This document shows positions 44,100 to 56,537 of a stretch of 64,000 nucleotides of DNA, one piece after another; the stretch's first letter is position 1, and each line of letters begins with the position of its first letter. Under the pieces are notes generated by a model, which saw only the letters and a program-made list of their open reading frames with translations, ran no database searches and was not told where the DNA came from. A program made the position numbers and the translations under genes. This DNA is from Salvator merianae (taxonomy: Eukaryota > Chordata > Lepidosauria > Squamata > Teiidae): positions 7,594,349 to 7,658,348 of the forward strand of contig QVOM02000103.1 of the NCBI GenBank assembly GCA_003586115.2, read 5' to 3'.

Positions 44100-45192
44100 A
44101 ACCTGGGTTCAGACTAATAGGTCAAAGTCTGCTGTCAGGCCTACTGTAAGCCAGGAAATGCTCAAGCTGGCTATATGTGAAGCACACAAGACAGAGGGGA
44201 TCTTATCATTGTAGTACAAATTCTATTCATCTCCTGTTTGGATTACTGAAATGCACTCTACATGGGGATTCCTGTCATCCACAAGCTGCATCTTGTGCAA
44301 TATGCAGCTACCAAAGTAGGACTAATTCAAGGGTGTAGATACTCGGGGCCTTTTTGCACTTTCCACCATGGAATGTTCACCAGTAAACATTCCACGGTGG
44401 AATAGACCTCGCAGTGCAGAGACCATCCACACACTGCAAGGTCTTTGAACAGAACGCCAGCAGGATATTAGCATTCACAGTGTGAATGCTGGCATTCTGC
44501 TGCTGTTCTACTCCATGACAGTGGCCAGAATTCTGACTGCTTCCATGGTGACTGGCAATGCCACATGATCATGCAGGCACAACCACATCGTGCAGCTGTG
44601 CATTTGTATCCAAAAGCGTACACAGCAGTTATTGATTTGGAGCAGCTGTAGTCCACTCCCAATCACCAAGGCCTCTGCAAAGTGCAGGGGCACTTGACTA
44701 TTGAGCATCTCTGATGCTCACTAGCTCCAAGTGCAAAAATGCCCTGACATATAAAGCCCTATAACTTAGGACAGAAATTGAAATAACTGCTCACCCCTAT
44801 AGAACCTATCCAAAATGCTAAGATCTATCATTGGCTCTTTATTTGTGGTTCCTTCTGTGAATCAATTCCAAGGAATCTTGTAAAGGAATAGGACCTTTCC
44901 AGTGATCATACTTGCCTTTTGGAATGTTGTTCCACGAATAGTAGATGTTTGCTGACCTTTTAAGAAATCACTGAAAATTCTTTTCTTTATAGAAACCTTT
45001 GGAAGCTGAAACTAAAATGTGGGAGGAGAACAATTATATTATTTATGACTCTCATCTTTTTGTGTGCTCCCTTATTATTTTGTTTTGTTTCTATATTTGA
45101 TAGTCTATTGCTTCTTTATTTATCAGATAGCCACTCTGAGCTTTTTGGAAAAAAAGTAGCTATTGAATGAATGAACGAACGAACGAATAATC
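44100..45192 (+). mobile_element. L2 LINE, 3' part, split by a MITE
   Basis: 44135-44340 and 44745-45190 form one L2-like 3' end (first part: CAAATTCTATTCATCTCCTG, CTGGATTACTGAAATGCACTCTAC; second: AAAGCCCTATAACTTAGG, GGAATGTTGTTCC, then a LINE-type tail). It ends in GAATGAATGAACGAACGAACGAATAA, a tetranucleotide tail of the kind L2 elements use. The 399-bp element at 44346-44744 interrupts it. Confidence 0.7.
44346..44744. mobile_element. non-autonomous DNA transposon, GGGCCTTTTTGCACTT family
   Basis: Left end GGGCCTTTTTGCACTTTCC, right end CCAAGTGCAAAAATGCCC, 399 bp. Inside near the left is TGGAATGTTCACCAGTAAACATTCCACGGTGGAA (a short inverted repeat), and near the right end CTCACTAGC. Same order of landmarks as the copy at 47493-47947. 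Flanks TCG and TGA show no clear duplication. Confidence 0.82.
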
Positions 45193-46075
45193 ACAACAAC
45201 AAGAAGGATGAGGACCATTAAATCATGAACTCGGTTAGGTACCCCGTGTCTTTGAATTATCAGAGGAAATATTCTATGAGGAGAGTGGCCTTGGGACATC
45301 ACTAAAGTGTTGGAAACCTGGTATTTATTAGACTGTACCAAAATATTATAAAACAGCTTGTCCATTAATTTGCAATATTTTCATTTCTTTTTAAAAAAGC
45401 ATTGTACAACCATGGTTTTTGGAATAAATGTAGGTATTAGTTTTTGACTGAATGACTGAACACAGGAACCAAACAGGAGAAAGACACTCCTGTTGTAAAA
45501 CTGAAGATGCAAAATTGTTACCACGTGCTGTTGCTTTTAACTGTTACAGTTGTAAGAAAATCCTCCTACATATCCATCTAGACCAGTCTGGGGAGGGGGG
45601 ACTAGTGCTTTTAAGGAAAAAAGCAGATGGGGAGAGGTTTTTACACAATGAAGTCATGCTCAACTGTCTTGCCTAATATACTGGATCAGTCCCCATGCAA
45701 TGTATGTATTGTGTTTATTATCACAGTAGGACCATTTAGAGGATAAGTGGCATTATTGTTATTTCACAGACATAAAATGATGCATAAGTGACCAATCCAA
45801 AATCATGATAGAAAAGGCAAAAAAAGAAAAAAGCTTCTGCTCTGTAATGTAAAATATACTTCCACAACTTGGACCACCCATCTTCCCAGCAGAAGGCCCT
45901 AAAGTCATTTAATTCATGATGAAGTTCTTATCATATGCTTCACCTGGAGGCATGATGGGAAATAAGGTTCTGTATGCTTGGAAGACATATGCCAGTCTTG
46001 ATGATGCATGTGTTGGCTGATAGCTATGATTCTATTTTAGTTTAACTTCTAGTGTTTTGTGTGGGGTTTTTTTAT
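45193..46075. other. unassigned sequence
   Basis: No gene recognised. Confidence 0.4.
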
Positions 46076-46079
46076 GTAA

Positions 46080-46180
46080 CTAGGGATATACAAAACAGTT
46101 CATTTCAAAATCTTTTATACTCAAAACAAGGCATGCCAAAAATTTGAGAACAAAACCTGGTCCTGTATCATTCAAATATG
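46080..46180 (+). repeat. possible TAGGGATATAC element end
   Basis: CTAGGGATATACAAAACAG resembles the left end of the GAGATGTGC-type MITEs (62996, 42363, 38907). Only one end is visible. Confidence 0.35.
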
Positions 46181-47490
46181 CGTTCTAGCAAACAGAACAT
46201 TTGTGCTCCAAACATCATTCTGCCTGCCAAATAGCTTATAAGCAGATGTGGGTTTTTTCTTCTTTTTCTGCAGTTATTTTCATAAAGATCCCAGTTCTTG
46301 CTCACAGTTTCTGGGAGGATTAATTTTTTTTTTGGCAATCGCTACTGCAGGAAGTGAAATAAAAATCCAAATAGGGGGAATGGGTGGGAGGGGGATGCCA
46401 AATTAAATTGCTCCCCAAATCTGTGCAGACTAAATCCCTCCCTTTTTTGGTAGTGATATTCTACACTGCTGAAAGGAGGAGAATTTTTTCTTATTTTCCA
46501 GCATGAATTGCTGTGGCATGATCTGGTAGTGGAGCTGTCAGCTGATGATTTCAGGTGAATGCAGCTTGTTAGGTGCACACCTGGCCCACTGCAAATCACC
46601 TGATAGGCTAAGACTGTGGTCAACTGCTACTCAGTGGTTAAAAGCTTCCTAATCCCAAGCCTCTGGGCCTCAGCATCCAAGCAGCTATTGATGCCAGTGA
46701 AATGGCCTTGTATTCTTAGACCTAAATTGCTGTCCCAAAGCCTCTAACCTCTGCTCAATTACCAGCCTGAACCTTTGAATTCTTACCTTGCTTTCCCCTT
46801 CCTGTGGCCTCCAGCTCTTCTACTTGAGCATAGTGGAAGAGGTTTCTTGTTTGATTCCCTGGCATTGTCCTCTGGATTATTTACAATCAAGGTTCAAAAG
46901 TTTGATTACTCTGCAATCCTAACCTTCATTCCATCTGGCTAGATAGGATTAAAATAGGGCAGAGCTTTCCCTCAAAGAAATCTGTTTTGATGGCTGCATC
47001 CATTAAAACAAAAAAACAAGTGGCTTAGAGGTGATATCATGTGGGAGTTTGGAAATGCATTTTATATGTTTTTAATGTCAATTAGAGGTGAGACGGAAAC
47101 ACTCGTGTGTGTCAGGTAGCACCTTTAGACAGTTTCTGAGTTTTTTTCTCAGTGTGGATATAACCGATGAAGCTAGTCTCACCAATGTAGATTTCCTGTT
47201 TGCAAGGAGTGGTGTATTAAGTACTCTCACCGGCATATTGTACCTGTCAGGAATCACTGCCTCTTACTGTTTAACTGTTGAAATCAGAGCAAACATGATA
47301 AGTCATTTGATACTGGTAGCTTACTCCGCCCAAACCTTATTTGACCTGGATAGTGGTTCTGTTGAAACACTTGTGGCTGCAAAATAGCAGATGCAAGTCA
47401 TTTTAAGCAGCTTTTCTTCTTTTCCTTCATTATTTTTCACATGTATTAACAGCAGCTCTAACCCCCTAATGGGATTTGGAACAGGAGATT
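46181..47490. other. unassigned sequence
   Basis: No gene recognised; the 99-codon frame 47088-47387 has no motif. Confidence 0.4.
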
Positions 47491-47492
47491 CT

Positions 47493-47947
47493 GGGCCTGT
47501 TCACACTTTTCACCATGGAACGTTCACTAGCAAACATTCCATGGTGGAATTAACCATGCAGCACAGGCACCGTCCACACTGCGTGCCCATAGTCATGACC
47601 ATAGCAGGATACCAGCATTCATGGTGCAAATGCTGGTATCCTGGCTTGATCTTCATGATGACAGCGTCCAGAAAATGTCCAGCCACTGCTATGGTGACTG
47701 GCAGCGCCATGCAGTGCAAGGTATACAGAAGTGCAATGATGCAATTGTAATCATGCAGGCATAACCACCATGCACAGCATGTCCGTGCATTCAAAGTGCA
47801 AATGTACTTTACCAGGAGCTGGATACCGACTCCCAGTAAAGCTGTGAAGCAATATGCTGCTTCCGGTCATGAGGGCTTCCACAAAGTGTGGAGGAATTTT
47901 GCTAGTGAGTATCCCTGATGTTTGCTAGTGCAAAGTGCAAAAAGGCC
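47493..47947. mobile_element. non-autonomous DNA transposon, GGGCCTGTTCACACTT family
   Basis: Left end GGGCCTGTTCACACTTTTC, right end AGTGCAAAAAGGCC; 455 bp. Internal landmarks as in 44346-44744: GGAACGTTCACTAGCAAACATTCC near the left end, CATGGTGCAAATGCTGG, GCTATGGTGACTGGCAGCGCC, and CTAGTGAGTATCCCTGATG near the right. Flanks TCT and TAT. Confidence 0.82.
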
Positions 47948-48565
47948 TATTTACTAGTTGCAAAGCTGCCACTAAGAACACCAGACTGCAAAGTTGAATA
48001 CTGAGATTTTCCAATCTTATTTTCTTAGGGAAGCCTCTGTATTCAGAATTTCACACATTTTGTTTCAAGCAAGTTTTTAAAAATGTTTCTAGACACATTT
48101 ATCATTTTGAGGATGAGAAAGAGACAAGCACATTCATAAAGATAGCTATCAAAGAATTGCTAAGATATAAAAACCTTATGAAAATATGGAATGGCTTCAT
48201 ACTGATGCAGCATACCAAAGAAAAAACAAATTTAACAACTTTTTGTTTGTTTGTTTTTAAAAGATCAACCAGACTGATAATATGCCCAAAAGATTATTGC
48301 TTTTTCAACTTATAAATGATGCAGTTTATGGCGCCTCTGGATTTTGCTGTTCCAGTAATGACTCTTAGAAGCTAAACTATGTTTTTGCAGTGATCAACCA
48401 TATTACTTTTCAAGACCCATTTGAAAGATAATGTTTTATGTGTAGTCACTCGTGTTTCCCATAACTAGTATTTTTACTTTAACATATGAATTTCAAGGTC
48501 AATAAAACTGAAATAAATATTTTTATCACACATTAATGCAATCTAATTAATGCTGCAAACAGTGT

Positions 48566-48569
<4 letters not shown>
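47948..48569. other. unassigned sequence
   Basis: AT-rich, nothing recognised. Confidence 0.4.

Positions 48570-48619
<50 letters not shown>
48570..48619. repeat. (TC)n microsatellite
   Basis: About 24 perfect CT units. Confidence 0.97.
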
Positions 48620-48624
<5 letters not shown>

Positions 48625-49020
48625 TTTGGTTTAAGGACCAGCTTTGTCTGAAAAGGCTAGGAGCCAAGAGGAATTTCCAGATACCGTAAGGTTACCTTTC
48701 TGATTGATTAGCTATAAAAGCAGAAGACGTACACATCTACTGGTAATGTTCAGCAATGTAGTAAACTTTGGGTTTCCTAAACCTTGAATTTAAAAAAAGT
48801 TCAGAGAAAATTTCAAGAAAATTTGTTAGAGAGATTAAGAGCAAATGCAATAAAGTTAGAGCCCGAGGAGTATGTGGAGGAGAGAGAAAGGAATAGGCAA
48901 TTAGAACAGGAAGATGGTTGAGAAGGATGGAGTGGAAGGTACTAGCCTGCCCCAAAGGAAGCCCTGTTTGACCTAATCCAGAATCTTTATGAAGTTCAAA
49001 TTTAATAAAAATGAATAATG
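48620..49020. other. unassigned sequence
   Basis: The 106-codon antisense frame at 48737-49057 runs into the 7-bp repeat and has no domain. Confidence 0.4.
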
Positions 49021-49051
49021 GATTGTGAATTGTGAATTGTGAATTGTGAAT
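49021..49051. repeat. 7-bp tandem repeat (ATTGTGA)n
   Basis: Four copies of ATTGTGA in a row. Confidence 0.93.
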
Positions 49052-49269
49052 AGGCATTGCTGGAGGAGATATGGGTCCTGCACTGCTGTGATCAGCAGAT
49101 TCAGAAGAGGTGTAAAAAGGAATAAACTGATTTTAGGGGGAATTACTCATTTTCAGTTATTCCAGCAGGATCTTACGGCTGAATAGGTTGGTTTAATGAT
49201 CCACCAATCAGAAGACAGAATGCAATTGGTTAGTGTGTGTTCTTAGAGATAATGGCAAAGGAAGGAGTT

Positions 49270-50770
49270 CTAAGGTGGAGATAATACAAATGTGTCAATT
49301 TTTATTCTAAACCAAACAGAAAAATAAAAAGACACTTTTATTCTGAGACTTCAGTGACCAGCAATAGAAAGCAGTAGGGTTTGGTGCAATGCAGCAATAC
49401 AGGCAGGCAAATAGAACAGTATTCATTAGTTAAATTGTCAGTTAAGATTAACAAGGCTAGAGATGTTAACTAGCTGTGGCCGATTGCACTTCAAGTGCTT
49501 CAGTTTAGCTTAAGACAGAAAGGAGACCAAGTGGCAAGACTCCTTTTAAACTGAGCAGGGAGATTCTCCTTGCACATGTCTTAGAAGTTCTGAACTGGGA
49601 AATAGCTAGTTATTATGTAGCAAGCACTCTGTAGACAGGTGAGTACACAGAGCATAATGCAGACTACAGTGGCGGGTTTTGATGGAGAAGCTTCTGTCTG
49701 AGTGTTTAAAAGTGATATCCAGGCTCTAAAAGGTTCCTAAACTGGTCCCATTTCCTGGTGATGACCACCATCCAACTGGACTAATAATTAGCATTCTCTA
49801 TCTGAGCTCTGGATCCTAGATGCTGATGCCTGGATCTCCCAACCAGGTCTTATGATCTGCCCAGAAGCACTATGCTAGCTACGGTGAACAACAAATGAAG
49901 GGGGAAACAGAAATGGTTCTCATCCTGAAAGGCTTCTTTTCTTAAAGTCTTTGCTGGACTAGGAAGGAAAAAATGAACAGAGGAGAGGGTTCTATTAGGA
50001 AGGCTCAGAAGCCAAACAGAAAAACCAAAAGGGGAATGGAAGCTTTCAAGCAGAGCTGAGGTGGGCACAACTACAGATTGTTAGATTTATCCCCAGTACA
50101 TGCCCATGGATGGACAAGCCAATACTCAGACATCATGCACAATGGATACTGATCCCTAGATCTGCAGCAGAAATGCAACCTTGGATACCTAGTAACCAAA
50201 AGTGAGAACTGAGGGAAATCTCATTTTCCATGTGAATTCAACTGGAGTAGAGCAGGAAAATAGCACAAAAGCAGTCTTCTGGAGAAGCAAGGCTTCTCTT
50301 ATTTGGTTTCAGCAAGAGGAAAAAGAAGCAGATGAAGAAGGCAAGGAATTTCCTCAGTCTCCAAGATTTCTGTCCAAAACCAGGCAAGGTGTGGCAGCAA
50401 GGAAGACAGATTTGGCTCAAGGCTCTGAAGATCCAATGATGAAGGGGACAGCTACCAGCCAGTAGTCTGCCAGAAAAATGGGGTGGGATGGATGATCTTG
50501 TGATGCTCTCTTCTTTAGTTGAAGAAGTAATGTTCAGCCCTTGTTGAGGGGGGAAAAACAACCTCCATGATGTTCAGCTCAGCATAGTGATCAGGGAGAA
50601 AACAAGGGCTTTTTATACCCTTTTTGGCTGGGTTTGAAAGAAAAGCAAGCAGGGGGTTGGTGGGAAACAGATTGAAAGGCTGCAACTTTGATTGGTCAGA
50701 AATAAAATTCAAAATACATGTGGTTGGCAATCAGAGAGGAAACATGAGATTATCCAAAATCATGTATAAG
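49270..50770 (-). repeat. possible LTR-type sequence on minus strand
   Basis: On the minus strand a CCAAT box (complement of ATTGG at 50691-50695) is about 75 bp upstream of a TATA box (complement of TTTTTATACCC near 50610-50620). AATAAA-like signals on the minus strand occur near 49312-49337. The spacing suits a retroviral or other pol II promoter. No TG/CA ends, target duplication or coding sequence found, so the LTR label is inference. Frames at 50202-50730 have no domain. Confidence 0.3.
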
Positions 50771-52440
50771 AAAGAGAACATGTAAATGAATGTGATAATA
50801 AGTTAATCACTTGGACAATCATCCAGGATCACAAAAAACAAATAAAGACAGTGAAAACCTTTTAGCTATTCCCCAGGTGTGAAACCAGGCTGAGGGAAAT
50901 GATTGCATTACTCCAGAAGCTGCCCAGTGGAGCTAAAAATAGAAACAAAGTGGCAAAACTAGACAAGAGCTTGCCTTAGAATAACTTTGCAGTGCTGTGC
51001 TGGTTGCTTGGGGCACTTCCTGATAACTTGTGGTCTTTGTTCTTTCTGAAGTAATTGGAAAGAAGGTGTGTGCAGAAACCCATTTTCAAAATGATAGTTT
51101 TCTTTTAGCTTTACAAAATGACTTTTCAGGTGCCTTCCATAGCATCCTATGCTCTATACCCCCATACAGCCTCACAGTTCATTCTTGTAGGGTGTGTACA
51201 TGATCCTGCTGTACATGTGTATTATCATAAGTTCAGTAACAGAGGGGCATTGCGAAAGTTACCATTTTGTTTATCATTAAGCAAATCGAAGTTTTGGAAC
51301 AAATTTTGAACCCAGCATATATTTTTCATACAGATACTCCTGTATTTTCATTGTTCTCTGTCACAAAAGTTATCTAACAAAGAAGTTTGATCACAACGAG
51401 AAATTATAAAAGGATGCAGCCAAAAGAGATTGAAACTTGGGTTTAACGAAATTGCTCCTTTACAAAGGCTTAAATCATTAAATTGCAGTACAAGAAGGGT
51501 TCAGGTGAGACTAATTCAAGGCACAGTGTGTGTGAGAGAGAGCAGATCAGCTTTTGATTTACACCTAGTGAAATCCCCAGCAGTGGATAATTACTTCACC
51601 TCCCTCATGTCTTTCAGTGCCCAGGATCAGCAATGTACAGCCACACTGGTGGCCCATTTTTGCTGAGAAAAGGGGAATAGTTACTTTTAATTATTTTTCA
51701 GTGATACATGCATTAGAAGTAGAATGGTGTTTATTTAAATTTAAGCTTGACTGAAAATTGTGAGTGACCTGTGGAAATGCTTAAACGGATGGATGCATTT
51801 CTAGGAAATTCTCCATTTCGGTCTATAGACTGAAAGCAAAATCTCGTTTTGTACAATGTACATGCATGCATATTTATGTTTCTGCAGATATGAGTGCGTT
51901 CTTTTAAAATTGTTAGCACATTACAGTTGAAGGTGGAAACAGAATTATATTTTGAATATCTTTCTTGTCATTTGACTCCATGAAAGCTTTTGTTAACTTT
52001 CATACACTGGAATTGTGATCTATAGTGAATGGATAATTATTATGTTCTCTAATGGGTAATTATTATGTTCTATATAAATGAACATTCTAACCAGGCAGAC
52101 AGTTCTAGCAGAGTACAGAAGCTAATCTGGGACAGGATAACAAAACAGGACAATAGTTAAAAATGCATGCTGTTTTTCAAACTTCACTTGTCCTGCCTCT
52201 CTTGTACTGTGGTTCCAATCTGGGAACAGCCATATTGCCCCTAACAACATTATTACTACTAAACACAGTTATTGTCAGTATTTTACAGTGTCATGTAAAT
52301 AGTTCTGCCATTTGGTTTCAAATCTTTCTTGGCTGTTGGGGAAAAAGAAAGGAAAGCAACCCATTACAGCAGGTAGCACCCATACCCCTAGGCTATAACT
52401 GTAAGCTAGAAAACCAATAGTGTCCATCATTACTGAGGCC
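50771..52440. other. unassigned sequence
   Basis: No gene or repeat recognised. Confidence 0.4.
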
Positions 52441-52444
52441 CAGG

Positions 52445-52545
52445 ACTGAAACAAGTTTAATGTTAATTTTATTGTGGGCTGCTCTGAGGTATGCCTTTAG
52501 GTATAGGATGTGATTAGAAATATAAATAAGTAAATAAATATTAAT
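52445..52545 (+). mobile_element. LINE/SINE 3' tail
   Basis: GTGGGCTGCTCTGAGG...GGTATAGGATGTG...AATATAAATAAGTAAATAAATA has the same layout as the LINE tails at 4760-4805 and 41350-41432. Only the tail is present. Confidence 0.5.
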
Positions 52546-52920
52546 GCCCCATTAGTAGTGCTTTTGTGTTAATTAGAATTTGCTTATGCAGTTACTCCTT
52601 TGATTTATCACTAAAATGCATTTGATTTAAACAGAGTTCAGCCATCTATATTTACATATTTTTATCTATGTACAGTGATGCGTATTGATTCATTAGCAGG
52701 GACATGCTTTTGGATGTGAACTGTTAATGAATTTCCATGCTGTCCAAGGAGCTACAATCTGTTCCACGCATTGCTAAAGGCATCTTTGGAGTAGGACTTT
52801 GCAGTGGATCACATAACTGTTAAGGAAAATCAACATTATTTGAAATTTGGGACACAGATGGTTCTAGTCAGTCTAATTTTCAGAAAAAAATTCTGAAAGG
52901 GCTGAGATCAGTTTGACAAT
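52546..52920. other. unassigned sequence
   Basis: Nothing recognised. Confidence 0.4.
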
Positions 52921-52924
52921 GACG

Positions 52925-53025
52925 TTGTGGTTTGGAACTGCGTAGAGGTGCTCATGGAAAAAAAAGAAAAGAAAGACATGCCCATGCAGTCAACCAGGAA
53001 TGGGCCACAACTCTTAGTAAGAGTT
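52925..53025 (+). mobile_element. SINE tail fragment
   Basis: GAGGTGCTCATGG, an A/G-rich insert, then CATGCCCATGCAGTC, AACCAGGAATGGGCC and CACAACTC parallel the SINE tail at 11005-11066. The head is missing. Confidence 0.5.
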
Positions 53026-54173
53026 AAGAGTTGATTCTTAGTAACTACATTAACATATCAATCCCTGCTAAAGTTGCACTGGTGTTGGGCTTTCTTCATT
53101 ACTTTCTACTAGCTTAGCCCCAGTCTGTTCATGACACAACCAACTCCAGGGCTGTACAGTCTTCTTGCAATGAGGGGCAAGCACCCAAGATGACAGTCCT
53201 TCATAATTTACAATGGTGTTGGTTTCAGCACCAGCCTTCTTTAACCTGTTTATGCAAATTAGGTAAAACTCTCAACAGCACAAACCAAATACTTGAGCAA
53301 AATACAAAAATTACACAGGAATTTCAAAGAAAGCAAGTGCAAATAAAACAGATATGGAAAAGAATCAGTTCATCTGATGTTACAGTTTCTAGTTGAACAG
53401 TGTAGTGATATTCAAATCAGTTCCTCTAGATTCTAATGAGGAAAACACAGATGTAGCTATTCACGATGAATCTGAGATGCCTGGTCTCCTGCTTTGCATA
53501 GGTAAACCAAAACACCAAATGCTGCATGCAATCTAGCTTAATAAACAACTGCAAAACAAACACTTAAACAAGATTAACCATAAAGAGAAATAATAAGAGG
53601 ACAGAACAGATTAGCACATGAAGCAGTAATTCTTCTTAAGCAGTTATTTAGGGAAAGAAACCTATTGTAACCTGAGCTTTTTTCTGTAGATAAAATAAAA
53701 CTATCATTCACTTATCATAATCAACAAAGGGCTGGAAAGCAGAGGTGCAAAATACTTGTCCCTTTTATAAAGCCAAAAATGCTGCATCCAGAATCTCATT
53801 CTCTCAAATAATCATTATTCCGAATTTGCTGTCCCACTCTCCATACCCAGGATGCCTCTAAAAAGCTCAGGTGACGGTTATGCATTTCCTTGTTAAACTT
53901 CAAGTAGCTTGAGTAGCAATGACAGAAATATAGAGTGTATCAATTGCTGAAGGATAAAGGTATGGAATGTCCTGGGGTCACTGTTGCACAGATATAGCAG
54001 ATGTAACTCCATGCAATGTTCCCTAGTCAGTATTGTAATAAGAATTAATTGCATTACTGAGGTACCACCAGGACATCTCCTAGACTGAAGTTAAACTTAC
54101 AAAAAACATTCAGTCTGTCAGGGAGTTTGGCCAGTCCCCCCTTGCCCAGTGCTCAAACTGATACTGATGAACT

Positions 54174-54175
<2 letters not shown>
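53026..54175. other. unassigned sequence
   Basis: Nothing recognised. Confidence 0.4.

Positions 54176-54176
<1 letters not shown>

Positions 54177-54207
<31 letters not shown>
54177..54207. repeat. (AC)n microsatellite
   Basis: About 15 AC units. Confidence 0.96.
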
Positions 54208-54210
<3 letters not shown>

Positions 54211-54855
54211 AGAAGTTTCATTAGGTCACTCATACTTCTGCTCTTTCAAACACTCAGATCAAGTTTATATATTACCTAAAATATAAATTTTATAAGAATT
54301 TCCCCACAAAATACAAAATGTGCATAACATTTCTGCAATGAAACATCCTTGTAACATTTGGGTAGGTAAAGTGACAAAATCTGAATAAACAGACGGATAG
54401 AGAACTAAGCAATATACTGGGATCCAATGCCTCATTTCTTGTAATTTCAGACATTCTTGATTGATCTCTTGCAGCCATTTTTAAACTTCACTTTTTTAGA
54501 GCTGCCCTGAAGTGTTAAATAGAAGAACCATTTAACAGAATTAAATACTTTATCCATTTCCAGAAGATATGTTTGTGGTTCAATGACGCTACAGTCTGAA
54601 AAGTACACACTATTGGAGACAAGATGTAATAGTCATTCTAACACATTATGTTTACTAATTTGGAAATGGAAAATAGTTTAACTTTTCTCCAGCCAGAGCT
54701 GACTCACCTCTCACATTCCTTTTGCCTGCTTGTTAATAACTGCATGCCTTGCTAAAAGTCCTTAGCCAAGTATGCAGAAACATACACACATGCTAATCAA
54801 CAACCACAAAGGGACCAAAGTTTCAGCTGTTTGAAATTCATAATCTTCCCTCAAA
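54208..54855. other. unassigned sequence
   Basis: Nothing recognised. Confidence 0.4.
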
Positions 54856-55633
54856 CCCAGATTCTAAATCTTTATCATGGCAACTCGGGAACATGCACAT
54901 ACTCTACCACACCCTTACGCTATCATTCAGTTCCTATGCAAACCTCCCACAACCTCCTTTTCCTATCAACATTGCAACCAAACAAATCCATCTCCAAGTA
55001 GGACAAATCAATTTATAGTTCCTGTCTTTACAATTTTATCCACAGAGGAACAAGTCTCTTCCTCACCTATTTTCATCCAAACTTCCCTCTTGCAAAAGGG
55101 TGCCAACACCACTCTCAGAAACCCAGACACTGCTACTCTGCTCTTCCTGCAGCTCATCGCCTGCTCTGCCTTCAAAAGAAATCTGCCTACTTGGTTCCCT
55201 CTGATTCTCCCCCAAATTCACAGTGAACTCAGTTATAGCAGTTACAGTTCCATACTCACACAACATATAACACATCCCAGTTTGCACCATAAGTCCTTTT
55301 CCAGCAGGTTTAATGGGATGAGGAACAAGAGCTTAGAAGGAAAGCATGGTCTTCTATCAAAGGGCCCACAGACACAAACACAGAGGCAGGAACAGACACA
55401 TGGTGGATCTGGAGCTGTAGGCTCAGGCCTCTTTGCCAGGGCCTCCAATTCTTTCAATTTTTCCACTTCTTTTTTTCAGTAACACTGCTGCATGCACAAC
55501 GCTAGAATACTTTGGAGGAGAGGCAGCCAATTTCTCCTTTTCAGCAACCAATTTTCCCAGTCTATTTTCCAATTTTGCTTCAGCTTGAGCTTATTATTTT
55601 ATAGCTTCACATCAGAGAGATTAGCTAATGGCC

Positions 55634-55864
55634 TTAGATTCCATGAGACCACCTGAAGAACATGTCCCACTGCTTGGGAGGTGTTCCACAGGAGGCCAGG
55701 ACATCCTTGAGAAAAATTAACCAGTCCTTATTGAGTGTTCCTTCCATAGGGAACTGCAGTTTAGTATTTCCCTTTGTTCTTAAGTTCCAAAGATCCAGAA
55801 ATTTAGAAGTTTCTGGCCTCACTTGCATATACATGTAATAAGCAGGGGTGCCCTTTGTGGGCAA
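55634..55864 (-). pseudogene. retroviral gag matrix-like fragment
   Basis: A 76-codon antisense frame. Its C-terminal half has spaced Phe-Pro, Gly-Thr, Asn, Asp and Trp/Phe positions like the gammaretroviral matrix region before the W-rich end, followed by a charged, proline-rich stretch in other frames (about 55440-55500), as a late-domain or p12-like part would be. Flanking frames are interrupted. Similarity is by eye and weak; a profile search is needed. Confidence 0.45.
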
Positions 55865-56515
55865 CTGTCATGCCTGGAAAACTTTCCACCCATTCTGCTC
55901 ACTCGGTGCACTCTCAACATAGGACAATACCAGACATGGGCTGAGGGTGCTAGAATCCAGGCCAGTGTCCCTCAGCAGCATTCAACAGTCTCCTGTCCTT
56001 TCACACTTATGACAATAACCCAGCAAATGTTCATACAGCACAACAACACAAAAGCAGACAGAACAAACAGTGAAGCTCCACCACTCATCCTTTTCCAGAC
56101 AATACCAGTCTCCTTGCTCATCCATGTTGGGCCCACCATTCACTGAAATTTTCCCCAAGTCTTTTACATTACTACCTAGGGGATTGTAATCCCTACCCAA
56201 GGGGGTCTCGAACTATCTCTGCTCTTTTCCTCAGGGGACTCAACCCCCTAGCCAAACCATCCCTAATCCCTTCTCTTACCTGTATCCTGCAGCCTGTGTC
56301 CATAATCCAAAGTTTTCTTCCCAATACCTTCTCAGTAAAAATGCCTTCCGTAAACCCAGGGAATATAAACTGTGACTGAAGGCAGCTCTAGGATGTGATG
56401 TGGCTGGGACTGTTCCAGCCCCAGCAAGGTCTCCCTTCTTTTGGGAGAATTCTTCCCAATGGTGCCAAGAGGGAGGGGTTCCTTCACCTGAATCAGGGCT
56501 CCACCAGCACAGTAG

Positions 56516-56533
56516 ATCCCGGATGAGACCCCA
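56516..56533 (-). promoter_or_regulatory. tRNA-Pro-like primer-binding site
   Basis: On the minus strand the site reads TGGGGTCTCATCCGGGAT, 2 mismatches in 18 from the classical tRNA-Pro primer-binding site of gammaretroviruses, and is placed 4 bases after the LTR edge (CATTAACA, about 56538). This position right after an LTR end is the main reason to call a retrovirus. Confidence 0.75.
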
Positions 56534-56537
56534 AAAC

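Noticed and set aside
54877..55482. 201-codon plus-strand frame
   Set aside because: It overlaps the antisense retroviral gag remnant, has Ser/Thr/Pro/Gln-rich composition expected of the wrong strand and no domain.
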